Shown here: positions 36,960 through 50,400 of the stretch, piece by piece
Numbering within the stretch: position 1 is the stretch's first letter
Layout of the letters: every line of letters begins with the position of its first letter
Source: Cucumis sativus
Taxonomy: Eukaryota; Streptophyta; Magnoliopsida; Cucurbitales; Cucurbitaceae
Direction of reading: 5' to 3'
Assembly (NCBI RefSeq): GCF_000004075.3
Contig: NC_026656.2
Coordinates: 24,500,607-24,564,606 of the forward strand
Length of the DNA stretch: 64,000 nt
Notes under the pieces: generated by a model
Told to the model about the DNA's origin: nothing
Database searches by the model: none
The model's input: the letters and a program-made list of their open reading frames with translations, nothing else
Made by a program: the position numbers and the translations under genes

Positions 36960-38395
36960 AAGTGTTAAAGAGAATACATTTTGACTGAAACTAGGCGATA
37001 AGAGTTGGTATTTGAGTAGTTCGCGAGAAAGAGTTATGTGATAGGATGTTTGGCATCTTAGTACAACTAGGCGATTAAAGTCTTCACGAGTTGGAACTAG
37101 ACGTTGAAGAAATGAAACTTCTGAAAATTTTCATAAGTTTACTTAATGGGTCACGTGTGAAGGTTTTAAGCTAAGCAGGATTAAGTGAAACCTTAAACTT
37201 ACACAAGTACCATAGAGTAGGAGCTGGCAAAATGATAAGAGTTTAAAGGTGACTAATCCATTTTAGGATTAGTATAAATAGGGGGATGAAGTCAGATTGT
37301 CAAGTATTGTTACTTTGAAAAATTGAAGAGAAAAGCGAAGTGTTGAAGTGTTGCTGAAGTGACTACACGAGAAGGAGAAGAAGAGGGGCATTTAGAGTAT
37401 GTGTTTCTAAGTTGTGTGAGTGTTTTTCCTCAAAGTATTTTATATGTTTGAAAGGTTTTCTTTAAAGTCTTTATTGATTTGAAACGACAATTTCAATATG
37501 AATGTTTCCAAAGAGATTCATATGAAAAGCTTATGCTATGTTTCAAAGTATATTTTATGTTATACTAATGATTTGTGAAATAATGTTTAAACCATTAGTC
37601 TTCATCCTATCATTGAGCTAACTGTTATGTGCACATAAAGAGTAAACACATTATGTATAAAAGACTTGCATGGTGGAATGAGGCTAGACAATGCTTAAAA
37701 ATGTGTATTGCACTTCGACCTAAGTAACAGAGAATGAATCAGAATATTCTCGAATGTTATTGAAGAGAAGGTCATCATAGTAGTCTAAACGGTAGATGAT
37801 GAGTCTTAGCGTGGAGAATGATTCAGCTTCTTGGCGAAAGAAATGCTAATAGACTAGTGTGTGTTTATGTGAAGTTATATGTTTATGCAATATAATTTAT
37901 TTACGTGAAAAGATGTGTTTAAGCAATTTAATGTGAACAAAAGATGTTACCAAAGGTATTTCATGAAAAGGTTTTTCTAAAAGATCTCACCGAGTCTTTT
38001 GACTAACGTTTTTAAGTTTTATCTACCAGGTTTCAGGCGTTAAGGCCAAGTAAAGAAATGATGAGAAGCTTGATAAGCGAGAAGGGTTGTCGAGGCGTTT
38101 AGTTTAAGCTTAAGTGTTGCTTTTGTATTTTTGTTAAGAGTTATAATATAAGCGGATTGTATAACACATGTTTCAAGTAATAAAAGTTTTAAGTTTCGGT
38201 TACTTATATAGTATTAAGTTTGTTTATCGCCTAAAGTATGTTTTCTAAGTTAAGTTTAAGAAGCCAGGTGGTTAAGCAAAACTGAAAGACCTCAAACTTA
38301 GTAATTTTGGCGTTTAATGCGTCAAAAGTACTCAAAGTCATGTCGCGTCTCGCATGGTAACTTAAGACGCATGCAGGACGGGGTCTGACAAGTTG
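36960..38395. mobile_element. Candidate solo LTR (gypsy-like)
   Basis: A TATA-type stretch agtataaataggggg near 37272, a poly-A signal aataaaag near 38179 and an end reading ggtctgaca near 38395 are arranged as in a plant LTR. There is no coding sequence next to it. The left end and a target duplication could not be fixed, so boundaries are approximate. Confidence 0.35.
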
Positions 38396-40029
38396 CCTAA
38401 GACATACTTTCTTCAATACACTGCACATTTATACATTTTCAATTTTTCATTCATTCACTATTAATTTGTCAAAGTGTTATAAGTAGTTTAGGCTTGTGAT
38501 AAGTTATTGGTAAGAAGTCTAACCTATAAGGTTCATTGCATTGGTTGAGCTTCACACATCGCTTGGCCAATGTCTATTGCCAGCTACTTAAGAGAGTAAG
38601 TAGCAAGGATATAATCAACGCACGTAAAGAGGAGTTTGGACAAACTCCACCTTGCAACTAAACCTCCATCACTTGTGTTTCGAAAGGAGAACAAGTGTGT
38701 TGTCTTGGTGCTGGGAGGTTGTCACCCTTGAAAGAGAGGTAACATAAGTCTTAAAAGCAACAACTTTTAGATAGCAATCACTTAATAAATCTTTATCATT
38801 TGCATCCCGAGAGGTGAGCAAGTGTGGTGTTTAAGACACTAAGAGGTGCTCGCCTTAATTAGAAGCTAGTTAATTGATCTCTATTGCATCACGACTTATC
38901 GTGTAATTTTAATCACTTACAATGCGGAGACCTTCCTTCACAATTCCTCAACACAAGTTAGTTCATTCTCCAATTTCCTCATCATGCTTACCACTTTTTA
39001 CATAATCTCTAGTGTAGATACTAGATTTAGCTTAAACACACATTTACTTTATACCGTGTAGTTATTTTATACCGCCTAAATGAAGAAGTAGGCTTTATAA
39101 CTAAGATTTGATATCAACTTTTAGATGCATCGAGAAAAACAGTTTTACGAGTTTTAGAAAAATGTGTTATTTTTATAACAAAAAAAAAATGTACTACTTG
39201 TTGTAACTCTTTGATCCACTCCTTGCCATTCATCCGAAGTTTTTAAAGTTTTTTTGTTTTTCAAATTTCACACTTCTATCCTCATTTCTCGTTCTTATGA
39301 GTTTCTTGTATATGGACAAAGTTGATGTCTATTTGGTCCCCTGATTTAAAATTGATGTCTATTTGGTCCATAAGGTTTCAAAACATATACCTTAGTTTGG
39401 AGGTTTACAAAATGATTTTAAATATGGTTATGATAATTACTCCAAAAATCTAATTAGTTAGTTAGAAAATGTATTAAAATTTTAATCCTTTTTTAACACA
39501 ATAATAAACAAAATTAAAACTGATAATCCCACTAATGGGATTACCAGATTTTCTCGAGTATTTTTCATAAATAAAAAATAGAAAGAAACTCTTTTGGTTT
39601 CCCTCTTTCTTTTAATTCTCCACAATCCCCCGCGTCATGTTTACAGCCGCCGGTGTTTATTCTTCAACTCCGGCCATTCTCCATAGATCCTCGAAACCCT
39701 CCGCCGTCAGCAGTCTCAGTGCCACTCCGACCAACGACGCGTGCCGCACCTACACTATTGACAACTGTTTGCTGCTCCTCTACTGTTGCGACTAGCTGCT
39801 TTTCTACACCCTTGCAGACGGAGACCCACGTCGCACGATGATGCTATAAGGCCAAAAATATTTACCCAACAATGAGGTAAGCATAAGGCCAAAAATCGTG
39901 GGTCTTCAAAAGTTAGGCCAAATATCATTTGTACCTCTCAAAATAAGCCATCCATACAAAAAAAGAACAAAAAACCCTTCAATTTGTTCCCCAGTTCTTA
40001 CTAATTAAATCCCATTACTTCATTTTATC
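38396..40029. other. Intergenic, repeat-like
   Basis: 38470-39060 has the unstructured look of retroelement non-coding DNA. 39600-39850 is a short GC-rich patch, rich in CGCC words, of unknown origin. No gene is supported. Confidence 0.4.
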
Positions 40030-40941
40030 GCAGCCTACTTCGTCACTTTCACCTCTTAAATTCTCCTCTCGGGTAATTCTTATTTCTTTAGAGTTTGAGT
40101 TTCTTCTTTATTATCAACATATTTCTCTCTTTCTTGCGTGGTTTAGGTTTGTGTTGTTGAATGTTTGCTGGTGCTAGATCAATGGGGTACTGGTGGGGTG
40201 TGATGTGCATGATCAGTTTCTTTTAGCTTTAATCGTCTCATTATCAACTAGTTGGAAACCAAACATTATTAGCCAAAATTACTTTATTTGGTAATCCTAC
40301 TAATTCACCTCTTCAACCACCAAATCTCTTTGTTAAAATGGTGTTTTTCGTCATTTTTTTTTATTGTTCATGGCTATTGTTATTGCATTGGTTGCTCTAG
40401 AATCCAAATTTATCATATTGGAGTATGGGTTTAGGAGGAAAACAAGGAACAAAGACTTGTAAATTGGAAACTTTTCAATGGCTCTGGCACCCTTTTTAAG
40501 TGTTGTTCGTCTCAGGAATATATTAGGTATCAAATTATTAAGCCTATGCAAATGTTAGTTTGGGTTTTTCTTCATCATTTTTATGATTACCGTGTTATAT
40601 TTAAGTTAAATATAAACCCCAAAAAGAGTGGCGAAAGCTCTTACTGAGATGCTGGATTGCTTTTGTTTCTTATATTTTATTCATGAGTCATTTTCAAATT
40701 ACAGGTCATATTAATGTCTTAATCTTTACGATACCTCCATTTGTGGAATAAAGTAAATCTGAAATTGAAAACTGTGGTTAGACTGTTAAATTTTAAATAA
40801 TCTGTTTTGTTTCTTTTCGGATTTTTTCCTTTAAAATTAGTTATTATTATTGTTATCATTTGAATTTTTTCTTCAAGAAAGAATTTTTCAAAATCTGATG
40901 GTCTAGGCTTCTTTGTCTTTGTATTTATCTTTTGCAGACCA
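40030..40941 (+). other. LEW1 leader exon and leader intron
   Basis: A CT-rich leader ends at about 40072 before gtaattctt. An acceptor tatcttttgcag ends at 40937, four bases before the ATG. So the gene seems to have an intron of about 865 bp in its 5' leader. Confidence 0.55.
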
Positions 40942-43900
40942 ATGAGTATCAAGGTTGAACTTCAGAAGGTAAAGTGTTTTACTGCGAGCCTCTAGGAATT
41001 GCTTGGTTTATTTTCATTATCTTTATTTGTCTTTATATTATTTAGTTTTACATTCTGTGAAAGAATAAGCAAAATGCTTATTAGGATCCTAGGGAAATTT
41101 TTGGGGCCTAAAACAATGTCTCTAAGATAGCAGCAACCTCGTTCAAATCTTTGTAAACTTCAACTCTACTTTATTCTGAATCATTTTACTTGTATTGTGA
41201 CAACTTGATTTTTATGTTGTGGTTTTGGTGTACATGAATCAGATGCTTATTTTTTTTTTTTCAAGGCTTGCCCAGATTGGACTTCTTGGGCTTCAGCTGA
41301 TATGGCATTTCCTACACTTCATTGTTAGCGCATTTTACTTTGTGGTTGGTATTGCCACAACACTTGAAAGCTATTTGATATCTTGGGGATTCCCATGCAA
41401 GTACAAACATCTTAATATAGACAGGGTCCAATATCTTGCCATTGTGGTCGAAAGTGATGAAGCTTATAATACATTAAAAATGATTGAACTTCTGGAATGG
41501 TTAGTATCGTTGGGCATTAGAAGCGTTTGCTTGTATGATGCTGAAGGTAATGATTTTGTGTCTATCCAGAAATTCTGAGCTCTCTTTTATTTTTTGCCAA
41601 ATGCTTGTGATTGTTTTTTCAAATTTGTTGAATGGTATGCTTATTCAACTGTGTTTTATTTTCAAGGAGTGCTTAAACAGTCCAAGGAAATCATTTTGAA
41701 GAAAGTAAAGAATGCGTCTGAATTTCAGGTACATGCAACTATAAGAAAGATTCAAACCTATGGGTTCAGTAAGTGACAAAGTTTTCTGCATTGAACCAAG
41801 TGATCCCTAATACTTTGAGGCCCTCTTTTTGAAATATGAATGTAGATTTGTGTATGGTATAATTGTGTTTTTATCAGTCCTTTATCTTTGAGTATTTCTT
41901 TCAATGTTCTTTCCTTTTATTAGTTACCTCAGTGGAAATTGTTGAAATTCCTCTTGTATTATATTTACACACTTGGGTCTTTTATTATTTGTTTCTTTTT
42001 TGGGAGAAATTATGTTATAGGGAGTTTCTAAGTCTTAGTTGTTGTTAGTTATATATAAATAAATTTACCTTTACCCACTAACTTAAACTTTTGGGTTAAT
42101 TAGTAATTTAAGATGGCACTAGACAGGTGGTCCAAGAAGGTTTTGTATTCGAGTCCTTGCAATGTTAATTTTCTCCTCAATTAAAATTGATTTCCACTTG
42201 TTGAGCCTTTCAAATATTTCAAGCCGCCAAGTGAGGGGGAGCGTAGTGATATATAATTCAATTTACCTTTACCCACTAGCTTAAGCTTTTGGATCAATCG
42301 GTGATTTAAGTTGCAAGGTTAATGGTAATGAGATTGCCTTGGGTCCTTGATGGAATAGCATGCTTTTGATTCCATGTGTATTGCTTCTCTTTAGTGAATT
42401 AAAGAGGGCTTTTTGAAGTTGTATTTGTTTCTTTGAAGTTGCATATTAATCTTTGCATGAGGTCATTTATTTCTTCAATAGTACGAGTATAACTGCTGCC
42501 TTTTGTTTTCTCTTCCAAGTTTACCATAAAAAATGACAGTACTCTGCAATTTGAACTTAGGAGGTGAATGTCAATAATAAGATGTGCATTATTCTTCTAA
42601 TTTAGTCATTGCCTTCAGGGGATTGACGAACCTCTCCAACTAAACAAAAAAGGCATTACTCTGGAGTTCATTTCAGCTTCTGATGGAAAGGAAGCCATTG
42701 CCAGAGCAGCTAATTTTCTTCTTCAAAATAAATGGAGAAAAACCAACATGAGTGGAGACCACAAGCGATGCTTATCTGAATCTCAAATGACCGAGGCTTT
42801 AAAAGCAGTTGGTCTGTATTCTTGCTTGTACTTGATAAGGTTCAGAGAACTGTTTTACTCAAATGTTAATTAACCTTACGGACATATATTGGATCCATAA
42901 TTAGGTTGTGGAGGGCTTGATCCTGACCTCATTTTAGTATACGGGCCTACAAGATGTCACTTTGGGTTTCCTGCATGGAGAATCCGCTACACAGAGATTC
43001 TGTGAGTCTTTTTTGTTTATTATATATTTTTTTTCATAAGTAATGACACGTTTTGGTGAGCTGATGAGAAGTACAAAAGGGAAACCAAAATCCTCAATCA
43101 GTAGCTAAAAAATGACTACATGAAAAAGTTTAGTTACACTAGGTGGATAATTACATAAAGGTTCTATCGAAGAACCGCAACTCGATGTTCTAAACTTTAT
43201 GAATGCCCCATGCATCCTCCATGCCCTTGCTTTTAGAGAGAAAAATTGTCTCTCTATTAACAGATTCTAAAGAAGGGCAGCCTCCTTGTGCTTTTCTTTA
43301 GGGAGTGTCCACAAAAGTGTTGATTGTTATGCCATCATGGTTCATAAAATTTCAGTAAAGACTAGCCAACATGCGTCAAAGGCCAAGTGGATTTAAGAAA
43401 TGCCTTTCAATATTCTCAACTTTGAACTCATGCAGCAACAGAATACCAGGTTGGAAGTCCCTCAGAGAAGTCTTAATTCCACCTGCTTTCCTTCTAGTCC
43501 TTAGCTTGCATGCCGACGTGCATATCTATGAGATTTATCGTAATTCACCCTATATCTTAACTTTTAAATTCTATCAGACTTCTTGAGCAGGATCTTTTAT
43601 CTTCTTCTTCTGAAACTCTTTCTCATTCTATCTCATTGTTAGCATCCACGTCTTCTTCTGTCTGTTCATTGCTACCAGCTGTTTATGTATTTGATGAAAA
43701 TTGGCATTAGTCTTCCACCTTGGTTGCTTGACACTTGACTAGGGAAGCATCATAAAGGTGATTGTTCTGCATAAGACCCCTACCCCTACCCCTACACATG
43801 CTAACTCTCTATACAAAACCCGGAGCTGCTAGAAGTAGAATACGACCCATCCGTTGTATGGTCATTCTGTGCTTCGATTCCTTTTATTCCGCCTGTTTTA

Positions 43901-45068
43901 GCAAAAATACTTCCTTCCAATAGGGAAATGGTGTTTGTTAATGGTTATATTGAACATTTTGAATAATTGTATATCTATACTTATCATAGAAAAACTAATA
44001 TTTTCCGTTTAAGAAAGCTTATTTAATGGTATGTGATTGTGTGGAACCTTTACTTATGATTTATGAAATAAATCAATTTGTTCATCTGATGAACCAAACA
44101 CAAAATTTAAGTTATCTAACAAGTTTTCCTACACATTTTTACTTATTTCTTTCTTTCCAAATTTTGCACATCTTGATTTAATGCACTTTCACTTTCTATT
44201 GCTGCATAGTTGTATCCTTTCAATGGCAGATTATCAAATTATTAGCAGTAGATTATTGTTTACAATTCCATACATTTTTGTAATAATTTTTGGGGTTGAA
44301 GAGAATTGTATGAGCTTCGATGAGATTTACTTGTGTTGTCTTGCAGACACATGGGACCGTTGAAGTCCATGAAGTACGGTTCCTTGCTGAAAGCCATTTA
44401 CAAGTTTACCAGGGTGCGACAGAACTATGGTGAGTTACCTGCTATTTCCTTAATAAGTTCTAATAAAGTTTATATATCTCCTTTTTATAATGTTATTGCT
44501 ATATGTTACGATTCTAAATGTTGAACTATGATTTTACAACTGAATTCCATTTTGCTCCTTTTTTCTACAATAAAGGTTTCTTCTGTTTGGTTGAGTGTTT
44601 TCAACATTCAAGGACCTAAAAATTTGTTTTTATTTCAGAAATTTAACTGATAATTCAAATGTTTACATTTATAAAAGATGAAAAGCATGATCGTGATGGA
44701 AACGTCCTAGTTTCCAAAAACCAAATAGTTATTGAATGTTGGCTTTTATCGATCGATCGAATCTTGTATAATAGTTTTGAAAGCGTCCTAGCTAGTCTTA
44801 CCACATGTCCATTTAATAACCATTTGAATTTTTTATTTTCATAACAAAAGCCTATTCACGGAATTGTTTGTAGTTCAAACTCAACAACAATAATTTTGTT
44901 TTACTTCAACATAAAAAATCACAATATTTTAATAAGCTAAGTTATTTGTTTAAGTTGTAACTTATTATTTTCTACATTCAGTAGGAAGTTATAAGTAGGT
45001 TACGTTTCAATTTTTGAAGGTAGTGAGTGACTAATGTTAATTATGTGATGGCTTCAATAGGTAAATGA
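40942..45068 (+). CDS. LEW1: cis-Prenyltransferase regulatory subunit LEW1/NUS1 (NgBR-like)
   Basis: Non-catalytic partner of the ER enzyme that makes dehydrodolichyl diphosphate, the precursor of the glycan carrier dolichol. Exons 40942-40968, 41276-41546, 41667-41728, 42619-42811, 42905-43001, 44347-44429 and 45061-45068 join to 741 nt, 246 residues, all in phase. Seen: an N-terminal membrane segment (about 10-36), LAIVVESDEA, LEFISASDGKEAI, VYGPTRCHFGFPAWRIRYTEI, then GSLLKAIYKFTRVRQNYG near the end, all typical of plant LEW1. It lacks the DxD-type site of catalytic cis-prenyltransferases, as expected. Odd points: the first coding exon has only nine codons, joining to ATTGGACTTC through an acceptor CCCAG, and the last coding exon has eight bases ending in TGA. 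A TRIM copy sits in intron 3. Confidence 0.87.
42042..42308 (+). mobile_element. Diverged TRIM copy in LEW1 intron 3
   Basis: Same family as the element at 17594-17917: terminal repeats near 42042-42113 and 42242-42308 (about 70 bp, diverged), a decayed primer site tggcactagaca where the other has TGGTATCAGAGC, the shared internal words acaggtggtcca and tttccacttgttg, and the purine tract aagtgagggggag. AGTTG at 42037-42041 and again at 42309-42313 may be the target duplication. Divergence of its ends shows it is older than the copy inside the LINE. Confidence 0.75.
43002..44346 (+). other. LEW1 intron 5
   Basis: A 1.35 kb intron. The part 43070-43600 is less AT-rich than its surroundings and may be an old repeat, but no domain is legible. 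Confidence 0.4.
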
Positions 45069-47485
45069 ACTGAAGCATCGTGCAGCGATGGAAAGCCAAT
45101 GAAACAAGGACAAGATTTTCTCATTTGAACAGTCATGGATTTAGTTTTATGAATCGAATCCAAGGGTTTTGTCATTTCATTACTCTTTTAATTACTGTAA
45201 AGAATTCATAAACAATATAGGCAACTATATAAAATTCATCAACCCTAAACAATATAGTTTTATGTATTTATTTATTTATTATTATTATTATAACTTTTTA
45301 TGTTTTTTTTTTTTGTTAAATTAGATATTGGTGAAATGTTCAAGTACATAATACTAACAGTACTTTTTTCAAGAAGGTTGTTTAAAAGTTGGATTGGTAG
45401 AGAATTTGAGAAATTTGAGATGAACTAATCTTTTTTTATCATCTTAGTGAACTATATATAAAATAAATAGGGATGAGTTATAAAAAAAAAAGGGGGGGAA
45501 GCATCTTAATTATTTTTTTTAGATATTTTATATGAATATGGTATGTGATTAATTCTATTATGAATATCATTTTCGTTCATCTCCTTCAAATTTTTTCACG
45601 GACTGCATATTCATTTCATACTATTAATTATGTGTATGAAATAGAAAAATATGATATATCGGTGATTTTTTTTCAATAAATATAATTTACAGTAAATTGA
45701 GTATATATGTCACATAATTTATCATAATAGTTAGTCAAGTATATATACCACATCATTTTCTTTCGTTTTTCATTTTTTTTCATATATTCCCATAATTTAA
45801 TAATTTATAATATATACTTATTATATTTCATCAAATTTGCACTAATTTTCATATATTGAAAATTAATTTGTAAAATCTTCCTGTGACTGAAATTGTTTTC
45901 GATTTAAATAGATCATTATATATTCATGTATATTTAACATGATATTAGATAACAATGTATGTGTGCATATTTTAGTTTGTATTTGTAACAATTTTTACAA
46001 TGACATGAAAGTACAATTTTATCAAGAAAGTAAGAAAAAAAAAAGAAGGAAACTAAAAGGGAATAAAAAAACAAGTGGAGAGAAAGGAGAAATGAAGAAA
46101 TAATGAGACACTTGATCACTAAGAGATTTATCATATACTCTATAATATATTATATACTTGTAGATATATTTTATAATGTTTAAAATATATGTGGATATTA
46201 TTTAAAAAGCTAAAATGGAGAAGAAAGGTTGGAAAGCAAATCCAAGGGAGGATGTGTCCGAGGTATTTTTAATAATATTTTATATATATATTGTATAAAT
46301 AATTATAATATATGATATATTATGTGTCCGTTGGTTTAATAATATATTTTGTGTGTGATGCTTAATGCTTAATATATACTATAACATATATGAAATATTA
46401 CGTGTCTACTGCTTAATTATATATTTATATGGGGTGATGCTTAATGCTTATGATATATGTTGTAAATTATATGATATTTTTTATGTTGTACGTCCATAAT
46501 TTAAATAAGAAAGGTAAAATATGTTGATTATATAATATACTATAGTTTATAATTTAAGCAACAAAATTAATAACATGAAAAAATTAGTTGAAGGAGATGA
46601 CTGAAATATGCATTCGCTGTACTTTGTATTGATTGCAAACTTTAGCGAAAAATTAATCAAAACTATATACGGTAAAATTTACATAAACATATGAAAGAAA
46701 GAAATATGCACTCATCAAATATAGTTATAAAAATAATTTTATTGATTTTGTATAAATTATTTAATATCTTATTACCGTATTTGACTTAATTTTATATGAT
46801 ATTCGAATTAAATGAAAATAATTTGGAATTATTTATTACATTAATTAGATAAGTTATAAAATAGATAATAAATATGAAAAATTGAGACATTTGTATAAAA
46901 TGAAGTGCAAAGCAGTAATTTCCCAAAATATTTGAAAAAAGAAAGTAAGAAGTAAAATGAAGAAAATCCAAAAGCTACAAATACTAAAATTGTAATAAGA
47001 AAGGAATAAATTGAAATAAACCCAAAGCATAGGTGTGCCAAATTGCTTATTTATCCCAAAATCAAATATGGTCTCACGTTAAGAATCACACTCCAAATTT
47101 TGAGGGAATAAAACATGTGTTTTGCAAAAGCGAATTTTCAATTGGATGTTAGATGAGAACCAAAGCCCCAACAAGCTCCCTCTTCTCATTTTAACTCCAT
47201 TATTGTTTCGACAAGATGAATTAGTTGGTGGGTGTTTCAGCCATCTAATTGACCAAAATGTTGAACTTCTTTCTCTTCACCACTCGAATCTACGTCAACC
47301 CATCTCAGGTAGATTACCTTTTATTGCTTTTCCATGTAAGAATTTGACGAATATGGTTAATCTTTTCGATTTCCGTAGGATTCATTGCTTAGCTTATGAG
47401 ACTGATGTTCATAAATGGAAAGTGAATGTGTAGGTCCATTTTTGCCAGCATATAAATTCTTTTCTTCGTATTGAAATCTTTTGCA
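45069..47485. other. AT-rich intergenic DNA between LEW1 and the GNAT gene
   Basis: Very AT-rich with short ATT and poly-A tracts (for example 45274-45300 and 45479-45500). No gene is recognised. The right end from about 47100 is less AT-rich and should hold the promoter and leader of the acetyltransferase gene. Confidence 0.45.
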
Positions 47486-50400
47486 ATGGTAAAACCCAAA
47501 GCAATCGACTGTCCAAGTATATGTTATCGACCAATTGAACCCTCAGACCTTGAGGTTTTGGAGCAAATTCATGGTAACTTGTTTCCAATCCGGTATGTAA
47601 TTTTACTGTGGGTGCGCTTCAGTTTGATTTTTTTTCTTATGTGATGTTGAAATTGATATATGGGTTGTTTGAATTTCTCAGGTATGAGGCGGAGTTTTTT
47701 CAAAATGTTGTTAATGGGCGTGACATTGTGTCGTGGGCAGCGGTCGATCATAATAGACCGGATGGTAGAACTGATGAGCTTATTGGATTTGTGACTGCAC
47801 GAACTGTTTTGGAAAAAGACAGCGAGGTGAGAATTTCTTACTCTTTGTATATTTATATCTGAGACCCAACCTTCATACTTGAGGTGTTTTCTCTTAACTT
47901 TCTGGGGTATTTTTTTTTCATAATTTTTGTATTGATTTTTCATCTAAACATCAACTCTCCCGTTGTTTTAATTTTTTTTTTCTTTATCTCGTTTTCCTGT
48001 AGTAAAAACGTTGAAGTTTTGAAGCAATGGACGATAAAAAGGTTGGAAGTAGAAACAAATATATTCACGTATGTAATGGGGAAAACTCAAAGTTAACACT
48101 TGTGGGGTGGAAGGATCACAAAAGAAAATAGAGGGATTTGAATGGACTCAATAAGTGGTGTAAACTACGAAAGGTTTTTTTTTTTGTATGAATGAATTCT
48201 ATCCCTCAATGTGAGGGAAGAGTTTTACTTATAGAGGAAACTGTAATACAAAGTTAGTTATTAAGTAATCAGTTTAACGAACTAAAACAGCGTAACAAAT
48301 ACACTAAAACAGTGTAACAAATAACAACTTTAGTTAAGAACAACTAACAATTAACTAGACAGGTTGTATTACATCATAATCCACCCCCTAGAGACTCCAC
48401 CTCAAGTTGGGTCAGCAAGTTGAAATCCATCACGAGCATGGTACTTCTTCAAGTCTGCGACATTAAAACAGGACCGCTGTTGATTTCTCCTGGCAGCTCT
48501 AACTTGTAGGCATTAGGTTTGTATTTAGCTAGAATTTTACTAGGACCAATCTGCCTATCCTTTAGTTTGCCGTAGATTCCAGCTGGGAACCTTTTCTTCC
48601 TTAAACAAGCCATCACTTGGCTTTGAAAATTGACTTCTCTTCTCTTCTTTGTAAGGTGTTGTGTTCTTGATGAGATGGTCTAGGACTTATATGTGGAGTT
48701 TTTGAATGAGCTCGACCATATTTTCTGCTTCATCTTGAAGTTCTACTACAGTAGGGAGATTAGTTAGATCAAAAGTAAGCCTTGGGGCTTTGGTATATAC
48801 AATTTCAAAAGGGCATTTGGCGTTTGTTCTGTTCTTCATGTTATTGAAGGCAAACTCAGCTTGTGCAAGATCCACTTCCCATTGTTTAGGGTGAGTTCCA
48901 CTCAAGCATCGAATCATATTCCCCAAGGATCGGCTAGTGACTTCTGTTTGGCCATCTGTTTGGGGATGTGCAGTGGTGCTGAATTTTATGGTAGTATCAA
49001 ACTTCTTCCAAAGAGTCTTCCAAAACTCGCTTAGAAATTTGGGAATTGTCTTAGGTATCCCATGAAGCCTTACTGCCTCCCAAAAGAAGAGAGTAGCAAC
49101 AAAAAGGGCATCAATTGTTTTCTTGCGAGCTAGAAAGTGAGCCATAACAACTACCATCATAACATCATATCCTCTTTGTATCTTAGGTAGTCCTACAACA
49201 AAGTCTATTGATAGGTCTTCCCAATTTTTTTTATTTTTAGGAATTGGCAGAGGTGAATACTGACCAACATTTGTAGATGAACTTTAGCCCTTTGACAAAC
49301 TGCACACCTTTTGAAAAAATTGTTGGTGTTCTCTTGCTTGTGGCCAAAAGAATCTTTGGCTAATGATATGGAAGGTCTTACCGTGACCAAAATGGCCAAC
49401 GAATCCTTCTATGGGCTTCTTTGATAAGGCTTCCCTTAGAGATGTGGGAGGGATACAAAGCTGGTCACTAATAACATCTGAAAGAGTTAAAAAAGGCTGA
49501 AGTTTAACCTTCTCTTGGATGTCAAACCTTAGTCCTCCAACAAATCAGGCTATTAAATGTTCGTTCCCCATTAGGTTTGTTCTAGCTCCCAATCGATGAA
49601 ATTCCTCAATATATTCAGCCATGGATCTGGGAATGTGCCTTTTGAGTCCGATCAGAAAGGAAAATTTGGAAACAATTTTCATAGAGTTGTTCATCTTGCA
49701 CTGCTGCTTCATCTTCTTCTATCTTGTGAACTATTGTGAATGGGATGCCAACTGTCTTCCAATTATTTCCTTTGTTAGCCAAGAAATCTTCATCTTCCAA
49801 GGTCAAAATTTTCTGTTCGGTCTCTTTTGTTTTGCCGATGAAGTATCCAAAAGTGTTTGATTCGACGTATGACATCTCCCTTATATCGTTTGGTAGTCGA
49901 CTGAAATTAGGTTTTCACTTTTCTTCAAATAATTTTGTTTGTGGCTATTTTCTTGTTCTACCGCAAGCTCCCCTTTGATCTTTCTACCTTTCTTATTCAA
50001 TTCCTCTTCAATTGATTTTTTTCTTTCTTCTACTTCGTTCATTTTTCCAAAATTTTACAGCCCATTTGGATGATTCTTAATCTTGAGTGACTAAATGTGA
50101 TTCTTGACAGTTTCTTGAAAATCTTGAAGATTGTAATTAAGCTTTTTCTTGTCCAAAAAAATCTGAATTTCATTCACTCTCTTTTGAAAGTTCACAAGAT
50201 GTTTTTATTTGAATATTTTTGTTTTTTTGAAAATGTTTCGACCTCCAAATTTGTGTTGGAATCATTCATGGGTGTTCTTTGATGTTGGAGATAATAATTT
50301 CTTTTGAATTATTTTCTGAATCATCCAACTCCCAATTCTTACATTGATTTCTTGAGAAACCGGTTTTATTGAATATTAAAAGTTGTGAATACAAGAAGAC

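Noticed and set aside
40937..40944. accaatga as a fourth exon of APC13
   Set aside because: It would give a plausible end, but it is 5.5 kb away and belongs to the LEW1 leader. APC13 already ends naturally at 35439.
41219..41275. LEW1 starting at an ATG at 41219, reading through the poly-T tract
   Set aside because: It would encode an F-rich stretch from the pyrimidine tract of a splice acceptor. Joining 40968 to 41276 keeps frame and gives a cleaner N-terminus.
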